NCBI GenBank assembly: GCA_035578155.1
Contig: JAPWDM010000001.1
Location: 1,364,001-1,428,000 of the forward strand
Length of the DNA: 64,000 bases
Source of the DNA: Brachynemurus nebulosus
Taxonomy: Eukaryota > Arthropoda > Insecta > Neuroptera > Myrmeleontidae
Direction: 5' to 3'
In this document: positions 35,762 to 47,700 of the stretch, piece by piece
Position numbering within the stretch: the stretch's first letter is position 1
How the letters are laid out: every line of letters starts with the position of its first letter
The notes under the pieces: model-generated
What the model was told of the DNA's origin: nothing
Databases searched by the model: none
Seen by the model: only the letters and a program-made list of their open reading frames with translations
Program-made: the position numbers and the translations under genes

Positions 35762-38700
35762 CTGAAAGAGTAAAAGTGACAATTAATTAATTGTTTAAAC
35801 ATAATTACAAAATTCTATTTTATTATAGAAATTGTAAAATTGTTAATATTACTGCGAGTAGGTATTCTGCTGTTGAACTTAATAACTTAATAAGTGAGGA
35901 GGCGTCCATAAACTACGTAGCCTAGGGTAGCGAGGGTTAAGTAGAAAGCTACGCTGGGCTACGTATGGGAGAGGGGGAGTAAGAGTCGAGCTACGTAATT
36001 ATTCCATTTATTTATTTATTAATTTATTTTTTTGACACAATTTATTAAAACAAACATGAATAATCAATTATGAATTATTTATGACCTGCTTATGACATCT
36101 TTAAATTTCACAGAAATACCTAATCAAATGGATTATGTTACCATTTGGTCACACAATTTTCGCAGTAAAAAAATGTGTTTTATGGGGAAATATTTTGCTA
36201 AACTTTTCATATATTTCATAATAAACATATATTATTTCAGTATCTTCTAAACTTAATGGCAAAAGCCATCTGCAGCCCACATGGAGAGGGGACGCGTTTA
36301 AAAGTAGTCCACACTGGAACCACAGTAGTTCAAAATGGAACCACATAGTTTATGGATGCTTCCTAATGGATTGGTTTGATTTGTTAATTTACCTCAGGTA
36401 ACCGGATCAGGAGTTCTTGAAATCGTTGCGGTTGTTGTGGATGCATATGATGTGTGAGGGCTCGTAAACATGACGCATATCTTTCTTGAATTGTTTCTAG
36501 TTCAGAATTACTCGTGTTGCTTCCACTACTCCCATTACCATTTCCAGAACGTCCTAAAACATTTAAAATGGATTCAATTAATATTTAAATTTTAAATTAA
36601 TATTTTCAATTAAGTACCTTGATTAAGCATTGTGATAACTTTCAGACAAACATACTCGTGCATTGTAAGTCTAATCCGTCGGAACATAAGGGTGACGTGG
36701 GTTATTTTCTCCACCATTAATCCTACATCTTGCCGCAACTGGTCCATTGTGATTGGTCTCCCCATCATTGACGTTAGACACGTTTGTAATACGCACAAAT
36801 TCGAACTCACCTGTTGTTAAAATATAATTTATTAATTAAATATAAAGGAATAGTTTTGAAGTATTTAAATTAAAAAAAATGTTAAATAAGTTTAGTGAAT
36901 TTCCTATAAGATTATTTTGTTTTTTTGTAATATGTATATATAGGTGTTATGATATGGTAATAACATAGATTCGGATAAAATATATGAATTATGTAAAAAC
37001 ACTAGATGAGCTTAACACTTCCTTCATACTTCTCAAATTTCACGTAGTTTAAGAGCTATGGAAGTGAATTAGGTGAATATGAATGAAATTGGACGTGAAT
37101 TATATATTTTCGAAGCCACTTTTTTCATTTTACGAAAATTAGACGTGGAGGACTACTAGAAAAAAGACTTCTATCGAATCAGTCATATATATATAGTGTA
37201 AACTCTATATAACGAACTTCTATTTAACGAAAAACTCCTTAAAACGTAGAAATTACAAAGGTTTGTTTGGTTTACATTATTATTCGTATATTGAAAAACT
37301 CTTTATAACGTAATAGCCACTCTCAATAGCGAAAAATACGTCGTTTTTTAAGCCAAAAAATTTTTATTTCACTGACTTTCAAACAAAATAGTGATATAGA
37401 GTCGTAAATATTTCGTACGCACAAAGGGATTTTTAGAAATCCGTTTATTTGTTTGTTGTAACTGCCTAGCACATGTTTTTGCCTACTGTACTTCCGTACC
37501 ACGGTCTTATTGCTGTCTTGACGTTATCATATTCCTAGTTGCTTTCAAACTTTTTAACTGTAAACATGGCGAGTAAAAGAAAGAGTTTGTGTATTGACGA
37601 AAAAGTGTCATTTAATTCAGTCAAAATTAAAACCACATACTAAATTCGTAAAATTATATTCTTTTCTTTTACTCTCCATATAACGAAAACTCTTTATAAC
37701 GTAATAAAACACCCGGTTTCTTCAATTTCGTTATATGGAGTTTACATTGTATATATAAAGGTCCGTCCACACGGCTCAAGCTTTACCACCGACTTACTTG
37801 CGCAAACCAGGTTTGTGCAAGTAATCATGTACGTATGGACGGGAAATTACGTACATGTTTAATTGCACAAACCTGGTTTGCGCAAATAAGTCGGTGGTAA
37901 AGCTTGAGCGTGTGGACGGACCCTAAAAGGAATTTCGTTGTTTCAATGACAAAAATGAAAAATTCTTGATCAAATTACCCTCATTTAGATCATTTCCATA
38001 CAGCTTAATTTGCGAAAAAGGTATTTTTTATTTTGATGACGTCATCATGACTATTATAATTTTTCGGTGCCTTAAAAACTGTCAATAAAATGATAAAATG
38101 ATGAAACTGGAAGTGAATTATAAATTTTCGAAGTCGCGCTTTTCAAATCAGGCATGTAGGATCACTAAAAAAAAGACTTCTGTCGTATTAGTCCTATTTG
38201 TAAAAGGAATGTCGTCATTTTGACAGAAAAAATGGAAAATTCATACTGAAATTATTCTAATTTAACCAAATTGTTCTAATTTAGATCACTTCCATACAGC
38301 TTAATTTGAGAAGAAAAGTATATTAGACATGATGACGTGATTATGTTTACTAAAATTTTTCAATGCTTTAAAATCCGTAAATAAAATGATAGAATGATAA
38401 TATTGGACGTGAATTATAGGTTTTCGAAATCGCCCTTTGTCAAATTAGGCATGTAGGATCACTAGAAATAAGACTTCAATCAAATCAGTACTATTTATAA
38501 AAAGAATTTCGCCATTTTGACAGTAAAAATGAAAATTACATACTCAAACGACCCTAATTCAAGTAATAACCCTAATTTAAACCATTTCTGCAAAGCTTGA
38601 TTGGAGAAAAAGGTGATTCTTTAATTTGATGAGTTATTAAGTTTATAAAAACTTTTTAGTGCCTTAAAAACCGTAAATAAAATGATAGAATGCTGAAATT

Positions 38701-41700
38701 GGACGTGAATTATACATTTTCGAAATCAATTTTTCCATCTTTACCAAAATTAGGCAGGTAGGACTCTAAGACGTGACTTTTGTCTTATTTCTAGAATAAA
38801 TTTTGTTATTTTGATTTTGATAGGAAAAATAAAAGTTTTGACAAAAATATTGTTTTTGTAAATGTTTACGAACATTTGCAAACATTTTACGCACTTGGTG
38901 GATAGGTCTCTTAAGAATTTTTAAGATGTACGATCGTAGATTTACCGGCTTTGCTAACAATTATGATATTACGCGAATAAATTTCCAGCTTTCGAGTGCG
39001 TAAATATTATTTGCGTAAAATAGGTAAGTTATAGGAGTAGGAGCGGGCGATAAAACCTTAAATCCGCCCCCGATAACTTCATAAAATGAATAGATTATAA
39101 AAGTATTTCAACATACCTCCTGTGAAAAATCAATTTCACTGCCCTCGCTGATCGGTTTTTGTGTCCCATGAATGGCCTGGTACGCGGACGTTGTAAGCAC
39201 TAACAGTTCATGCCACTTATGCGTTAATAGTCTCGTATGAACTTCAACAGGTAACTCTAAATAAAATGGCAGACGTTTCGTCCACTGAACTAACTTATAC
39301 ACAATTGAATCACCGATTTGACATAATTTTTCACTTAAATCAGATTTATTGTCTAACAGTTCATCGATATTTTGTAATGTTGCAATATCTTGAAACTCAT
39401 CACAATCAATTAAAGTTTGTACCATGGAGAGAGTATTTTCAATTGAATAATTACGATCGCGCGAACTACTAACGGCATTATCTAAACGTTGTCTTAAATG
39501 CACTACCTCACTGGGATTTGTCAATGCGGTCTTCAATATTGTCCCATTCACTAAATGTGCTGGTATGGACGAGGCAGTATGTTCGGTTTTCACTTGATGT
39601 ATTGACGTTTGTTTCTCGGGTGGCTGTTTCTGTTGTTGTGTTTGTTTGTTTGACGTTTTTTTATGTTTTTTATATTTCACTTTGTATAAATTATAAACGG
39701 CACCACTGTTCCGTCCACCTGGCATCCGGTCCTCTCGTACGGCTACAAATTATAATTTGATATTAGAAAATTGTTAATTTGATATTAGAAAAGAAGTTAA
39801 TTTAAATAAGAATACGACAACCTGCAAAATCCAATAGATAACAACATCATATTTTAAATTTAAATCAGTTCGAACCTGACATGTTTCGACCAATTAATGG
39901 TCATCTTCAGAGGTGAAAGTCAAACAAACGTACAAAACCATGTCATGGGCAAACAAAGCAACATACGTTAGTACTGGATTTTGCAGGTTGTCGTATTCTT
40001 ATTTAAATTAATTAATATCGCCTACAGTTGGAAAAATTTGGTATATCGATTGAAAGTTTTTAAAGAGATATTTTATGTCTGAAATATATATGTCAATAAT
40101 CTAATTGAATGTTTTGGTCCTTTAGTATTTATAAATAAATACTATGAAAATAGTTATTATAAAATGTTCATAAAAATAGTTATTATAAAATGTTTACAAA
40201 TCTAGCTACAAAAAAGATTCAGTTACTGTTCTTTATTAAACAAATTGTTTCTGGATAGTCGATTTTAGAAACGATACGCTTTACGCGGGAAGATAACTGA
40301 ATCTTTTTTGTAATGAAATTTACAAGTAAGAAATTTCCTTTTTAGTATTTTTAGGCCCTTGTAGAACTGGAACTGTTCAGTCAAATTGTTGGCATGTGTT
40401 TTAGACATACACTCTCTCTATGTTTTAGACATAGTCTTTCTATATAAAATTACAGGCGTTAGAAAACTCCCTGAATGAAATGCACACTGGCTCTGGACTT
40501 TAAAAAATCTTAAAATCAATCAGTTTGATCCAAATCGAAGTCTGATCATAAAAACAGATTTGGGTGTAGATTTGATTATGGTATTAACTGTGTAACATGT
40601 TTCGATTTGTATGATCATTATAAGCAAGTACTGTTTGATATTGATCATATAAATTGAAACACGTTACTGTTAAAAGTGTTTTATTTCATGGGCGCCCATA
40701 CCTATGGGCAGGGGGGGCCATGGCCCCCCCCTACCTAGCCAGGATTAGAAGAAAATTCGAAAAAAGGAGTTCGAAGAGAGCAAAACGACGTCGTTAATGG
40801 TATTTTTTGTGGGTTATATATAGTATAGCCCTCGCGATTTGTGGGGGGAAAAAAAGATCGAAAAAAAAATGTGCCGAAATTTTCTCCGGAAGTTCACTTT
40901 TCACCCTTCGGCCCCCCCCTGGAATCCATCATATGGGCGCCCATGTTTTATTTACTGATTAGTAAAGTCAGATCATATTTGACTATTCAATATCTTTTAA
41001 TTTATGATCGTATTAACAGTATATTTACCGAATTCTTAATGTGTTAAATTTAAGCTAATTATTCACAGAGGCTACTGACAATGGCATAAAAGTAGCTAAG
41101 ATGAGAATTAAACTGATTGTTGCTTTTTTATCTCCGAAATGGAATATGAAACTCTTTCGATCTAATGTTTTTTATATACAAAAGTTCTTGTTTTTGGCGA
41201 ATTGCTAACTACTTGTTTTTGAATAAGGTCAGTATATTATTAAGCGGTATCATATGCCTGTGTCAGAATGTGTAAACTATATTTAAATTTTCTTACTTAT
41301 TCTGGGGTAAAATGACAACAATCTTATTATTAATTAATTTGTTAATTATATTAATTAACACTAACCTTGTAACACCATGCCTTGTTCAATACATTTTTTA
41401 AATCTACAGTACTGGCACCTGTTCCTCTGCGCTTTTGTAATCTCGCAGTTTCCATCTGCCACACACGTGTAGACCCTCCTATTTTGAACAGTTCGCTTGA
41501 AGAAGCCCTTACAGCCCTCGCAGGTGATAATTCCGTAATGCAAACCAGTTGCCTTGTCTTCACAAATCATGCATATCATCGGTTGTTCCTCCTCTTCGGG
41601 GTTTTCACTGGTCTCTTGATGACTCGCAAGCCCACTTTCAGTTAGTAGTGCGGGTTTGATATCACTGGTATTTGTTGGCCTATTTAAATACATGATCGAT

Positions 41701-44700
41701 CCAACTGGATGTTGGATGGTGGTTGAACTACTTTGTTGTGAACTTAAATTTAAAGCTTGTGTTTGTTGATTTGCTGGCAGTTGGGTTAAATCGCCTGCCC
41801 ACAGTCTTTCCATATTTAAAGGCACACCGGTATGTTGAGAAATACTTGATGTTGACGTTTGAGTCCTACTGGGGAGTACTGACCTACTGGGTGTTGTTCT
41901 ACTTCGATCCTGGCCCAAATTCAGTAACATTTGCGCCGCACTTTCCTCAGGATTCACTCCTACCGTTGAACTCGAACTATTCGAACTACTCCAACTTGAC
42001 GTTGACGCATGTAACTGGGATGAGTCCAAGGACGACGTCTGCGTTACATTTAAATTGACATTACTTGGAGGCTGTGACCAAATCATAGTTCTCACACCAC
42101 CAACTTCACCCATTATCACAGTTGGTGTTTGTCGGATTTGTGGACTAGTAGCTGCACTTCGCTGTGACACCAGTAATGGCGGCTTCATATCTTGACTCGT
42201 TCCAATCATTGAAGTTGAGCCAAAATTGCCACCAATTAATTCGGGTTTTACACCATTGATTCGTGAATTTTGTACCCAAAATTGTGATTGAATTGCAGCC
42301 GTATGTTGTGAAGTTATTACACCAGGTGTATTTCTTGGAGCTAAAGGACTCTGTAGTCGAGGTGATCCAGATGAAGGCGGTTGATTGCTAATTGTCTGTC
42401 CTTGTAGATGTTGAATGGGACTTTGACGGGGAGACTGTGATATGCTATGTATGGGACTTGAAGGGCTTTGTTTGATATGCAAACTGGTTTGGCCAGGAGA
42501 CATTTGAATTGGACTTTGCCGTATCAGTTGAACAGGACTTTGCGGTGGATGTCTAATCGTGGATAAAACAGTTGGACTTTGGGATCTAGACTCTCTTTGT
42601 GTTACTATGTGTACTGGACTCTGTCTTATTGAATGGGATGATGGTTCCGATTTAATTTGAATAATGGGACTGTGCTGTATCGTACGTACAGCATTATCGT
42701 TTTTTTGTATGGTATTTTGTCGACTGTACGCGTTAGAAATAGACGACTCTTGAGTACATGGTATAGACATTTGTTGAGGACTACTTGGAGGTTCTTGTTG
42801 AGATAAAAAATGAATAGGGCTATTTTGGCGTATAACTTGGGATTGCGAAGGCGAACTGGGCGGTGAAGATAGATTTCGTTGCGGTGAGTTACTAGTTATA
42901 TTGATAACATTTACAGCATTCGGAGGGGGAGTTTGCTGACATCTATTGACAGGGCTTAATGGGACACTATGAGGCGAATGAAATGTAGGACTGTGGGAAC
43001 GCTTGACTCCTCTCTGATGATTGGTGATTGTTCGTATGGTTGACGATTGTTGCGGACTGGAACAGTGTTGCGGTGCTCGAATAACACTTTGTGGCGGCGG
43101 GGTTTGGGACTGAAATGGAACAGGATCCGGCGGAGGTGGCTGTGGCTGCGGCGTAGTTCGTCCACCACCATCAAATACTCCCGAATTACTTGGCTCTTCA
43201 CCCATACACATCAGTTCCGACGGACACGGTTCACGTTCTGCAGCTCCTGTTAACGAATCAGGACTCTGCGGACTACGCGCTGCCGTGGTAGGTTCCGATG
43301 ACATCTTTGGACTTGGTGGGCAAACTATGTCAGGTGATGATGTACTAGTGTCGGCGACGGACTCGCCTGTGGACAAGTGAAGGCATTACTAGTTGCTCCT
43401 AAAAACAAATACAAATGAGGAGCATGAACTACAATATTTAGTGAGGACACTTCACCAAATAAATTTACGGGGTGATGATGAAGTTAATTAGGATTGCGTA
43501 GTCATGCCATGTTAGGTTCCTCCATTGATCAAGTTCGAACAGTTAGGTAATTCGAGCTGAATAAACGATAGTTAGTTTGGAACTTGAAGAAATTTTTGTT
43601 TTTAAAAACAATGAAGAGAATCAATGCGAATCTGTCCGGTGAACTGTTTTTTTTTTTTTGATTATTATTATTATTATTTTTAAATTAAAGATGCTTGTTT
43701 TATTATCACAGTTCAACCTACAGATTAACATTTCTTTGATAGTTAAAAAGGTATGAAAATAGATATGGTAAGCATAAAAAAATTAAATATTATTATTTTG
43801 TGGGTTAATAAATTTTTATTTACTTATTTTCTTTTATGTATTTTACTTACTAAGTAAAAAAAAAAAAAAAAAAAAACAAATTTGAAAAAATCGCCCCTTA
43901 TATGTAAGATATATTTTATATATTTATAAAATTTTTAGAACTAAAGACTGATGTAGTTATTGGGTTGTTTCGCAATACAATTGAATTATCTGTAATTCTG
44001 TTTCGTAATCTTTCTCTTTAACGAAGGGAAAAGTGTACAACTTTGAGAAAACGGTCCACATAATTAGTTAAAAAATAAGAAAAATTTACTAAAAAAATTT
44101 TGTTAATTATTTGTGTTTTTTTAAATTAATTATAACTTATTGTTGCTGAAGCCTTTTGTAATGTCAGATACATTATAAAAATTTCATGTTTTATTAGCGA
44201 TTAGTATTTTTTCTTTTATTGGTAATAATAGTATGACGTTGTAGTGAGACTCAAGGTATCCATAAGATTGTTTTTAGAATACGTATACACATAAAATTAA
44301 TGAATTAAGCAATAAAACTGAATTACTTTAAAAAAAAAAATAAGAATGAAGAAAGGATATTTGACATTGAGTCAAATCGGCGTCATCATCTTTGTGATCT
44401 AGTGCACCTTGAATTTATAATTATCAAAATAGTGAATAGTTTCCGTATATAAATGCAGAAACAGAAACTTGTATCATAAAAAAAATGTATTGACATTAAA
44501 TTATATTGCCAAATTTTCTATTTGCAATTTTTTTAATTTTTTTTTTTTTTTTAAAGTAGAATAATTAAGTATACGGAATTTATTGAATATTTATTTTTCC
44601 TTTGTTATTATAATTTTGTTTTTAGTTACTTCGATTTTTCTTTAGTTGGAAAACTGAAAGGGATATTGATAATCATAGAACTATTTTAGTAAGGTGGCAA

Positions 44701-47700
44701 CGTTTCCAATAACAAACGGATTTGGTATTTTGAAAGTACCGTCAACATTCCTAATTTTTAGCGTTTCGCTATATATGCAATCAGAACCAGCTTAGCGCCA
44801 ATAGGCCAACCTGGGCCACGGCCTAGGGGCGGGAGATTTTTGAAACAGGGCGGCTTTATTTTTTTTTGCTCGTCAGTTATTTTTTAAGAGAAAGTTTGAA
44901 AAAAAAAAAGTAGGAAAAGTTAAGATTTTCTTCTTTTCAAACAAAAGGTAGGGGCGATATTTTTCAAGGTGCCTAGGACGGCACTCAGGGTTAGTGATGA
45001 GCAAATGCAAGACCAAGATCAAGACTTGGCAGTCTTGGTCTTGGTCTTGCTCTTGCATTAAGAATCTTGGTCTTGGTCTTGCTAGAGCAGTTTGAGTCTT
45101 AGTCTTGGTCTTGCAAAATGCAGTCTTGGTATTGGTCTTGGTCTTGCTAAAGAATCTTGCACTTTCTTGCATTTTTTTATTAGCGAATTTTTTCCTTCTA
45201 AAATCAGAATTTTCTCTTTTTCCGGTATTAATTATACTTTTAAACTATTTAAATAATTTAGCAAGAGTCTTGCTTTTTTCTTCCTATTGTTTTGGTCTTG
45301 CTCACTTGAGTCTTGGTATTGGTCTTGCAGCCCTACTTATAGTCTTGGTCTTGGTTTTGCAAAAAATGCAAGACCAAGACAAGACTGCAAGACCAAGACT
45401 AATTTTGCTCATCACTACTCAGGGTTAATCCGGCCCTGTATGCAATAGCGTAACGCTATTAAAATTGGTCTGTAACAGCAGTGACTAAGGTGGGAGTAAT
45501 AGTATACCTGTACAGCATATCCGAAAGTCGAGTCCTGGGGCATTTTTACCTATTAAACATAAACTCACTATATCACATTTTGTATTAAAAAATTAAAATT
45601 TCATTATATTATAATGTCTGTAGTCAGAGGCGTGATTATACATTTTGCACCCTGAAACGATTTAGACTTAAATGCCCCTTCTAAAAGTCAACTTTTTCTC
45701 CCAAAAAATTAGTAGCAAAAGAAATAAAACAAGTATCATTTTCCTGTTTTCTCCAAAAATTAGCGGTGACGAGAAAAAAGGCAGTCCGACTTCCCTCCTT
45801 TCTGATGAATATCTCAAGAACGATGAACTATATGAACTACCAAAAAATTACTTTCACTTCTTGCGCCCTTTTTTGTCATGTACTTTGGAGCAACTGCTCC
45901 ACCTAATCTATTGTAGTTACGCCTCTGTCTGTAGTATTTTTTTTAGTAACAGGACTATTTCTAACATTAACCAGTTCTTTGTAATCATTGTGAGCTATTA
46001 ACCAAAAATTGATAATTATTTCTTATCACAAAAAACTCTTTTTCCCATCTTGATAAGTCCTAAGTTGGTCTTTGTTGCTTTTCTAAAAAGCAAGTGAAAA
46101 TAATTACATCGGTTTTTAAATTCTGTTTTCATTTATGAAGCGATGAAAAAAAATATTTAAAAAAAGAAATTCTTGAAATTATTTTAAGATGAAAGAGAGT
46201 TTAAATAAAATATCAACGTATTTAACCCACGCGCGGTGGAAGCGCTGAAACAATTCTTTTTAATTTGGTCTTTTCAGCACTCCAACCGCAATTACGATAT
46301 TTATATTTTATCATGTAACTGTTCTGGTTGAATTTACTCGATATTCTTAAATTAGGATTTTTGGAAATTTTAAAAAAAGAAAATTATTTTCTCCACGGAT
46401 TACTTAGTCCTTTTATATTATTTTCGCCTTTTTAGAATAACTTTTTTGAGCTACACATTTTTTTTATAAACTCTTGTTTATCATAATTTTTTATTCTTTC
46501 TTAAAGATTGCTAGATTTATGGATTTGCTCTCCTAAAGAACCGATAGAAGTTATTGTTAGAATGTTATGAATATAAATATTTTAGGGATGTAAGTTTGAA
46601 ATGTTTTGATGTTTTAAAAATGAAAGTAAGAGGAAGATTTAAAGAAAAATTTTAAACATATAAATGTAATATTTGTACTAACAATAAGATTTTTTGATTT
46701 ATATTGTATTAACGTATAACAGCTTGGCCTAATCGATATAAAAGTTTGACTCTAGTTTTAAAATTGTCAATACTTCATAGACAGTGGCGTTTTCACAATC
46801 AGTTAAATAATGTTGTTTTAATTCTTATTAAATAATAGTTAAAATAACAATCTTATTTACAGAAAATTAATATTTGATAATTTTATTAACGCAATGTATT
46901 ATAAACAGGGTCGACGCGACTATATAGGTGAACTAGGCGACCGTCTAGAGCGCAAGAAATTGAGGGGCGCCAAAAATTTGGGGACGTAAAAATCATAAAT
47001 TTTGCAAGCATTGTACGTATTTTACTATTTATGTATTTTTATATCAAAAAGGTTGATTGGATACATTGTATCTAAAAAAGCATATTAAGAAAAGGGTCAG
47101 TCAACCTTTTTTCAAAATTATCCCTTTTTATGATTTTTTATTAAAATATTTTTTTAATACACAAAAAAGTGTCTATGTTTATCTGCATTATATGGTTAGC
47201 CAAGTGGTCGGGAAACGACATTTCATATTACACGATTTAATGTGATTCCAATTAATAACGGAAATGGTTCCAGGCTACAATAAATCTATTCAGAGTTAAA
47301 GAATTGCTTTTAATCATTTCTCTAATCCTTAAAAAAGTGTCGGGAAACAACATTTCATATTACACGACCTAATATTATTCCAGATAATGGCAAAAATGAC
47401 TCCGTGCTATAAGAATTCTCTTTACAATTAAATAATTGCTTTTAAACATTTTTCTAATGCTCGAAAAAGTGTCGATGTTTATTTGCATTACATGGTCGGC
47501 AAAGTGATCGGAAAACGACATTTCACGTTACAGGATCTAATTTTATTCCAGTTAATGACGGAAATAATTCCACCTACAAAAATGACGCAGGAAAGAGTGA
47601 TGGGCTTGGCGGCAATATCAAATGGATAAGAATTAGCGTAAACCATCGTCTTTAATGCACTCATCAAGTTGGGGGGGGGGCGCCATAGATGTTTCGTCTA

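Larger units (their letters stand above)
37065..38830. repeat. ~295-bp tandem repeat in Hr4 intron 3, interrupted
   Basis: The marker GGACGTGAATTATA-TTTTCG occurs at about 37090, 38109 (GGAAGTG variant), 38405 and 38700. The last three are 296 and 295 bp apart. The first gap becomes about 290 bp when the 728-bp block 37196-37923 is removed. Other conserved blocks are TAGGATCACTA-AAAAGACTTC and CATTTTGACAG. About 3.5 diverged units are present. Confidence 0.82.

Noticed and set aside
39518..39760. 80-residue plus-strand frame
   Set aside because: Antisense to Hr4 exon 3 and crosses its splice site.
41723..42058. 111-residue plus-strand frame, with others at 41382-41645 and 43047-43253
   Set aside because: Antisense shadows of the large Hr4 exon, whose minus-strand reading is far better supported.
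45105..45428. 107-residue frame rich in LVLVL
   Set aside because: Produced by the GGTCTTG hexamer-like arrays of a transposon.
46228..46295. Small hairpin GCGGTGGAAGCGCTGAAA ... TTTTCAGCACTCCAACCGC
   Set aside because: Short arms with mismatches and no target duplication; it may be chance or a very small MITE, not enough to call.
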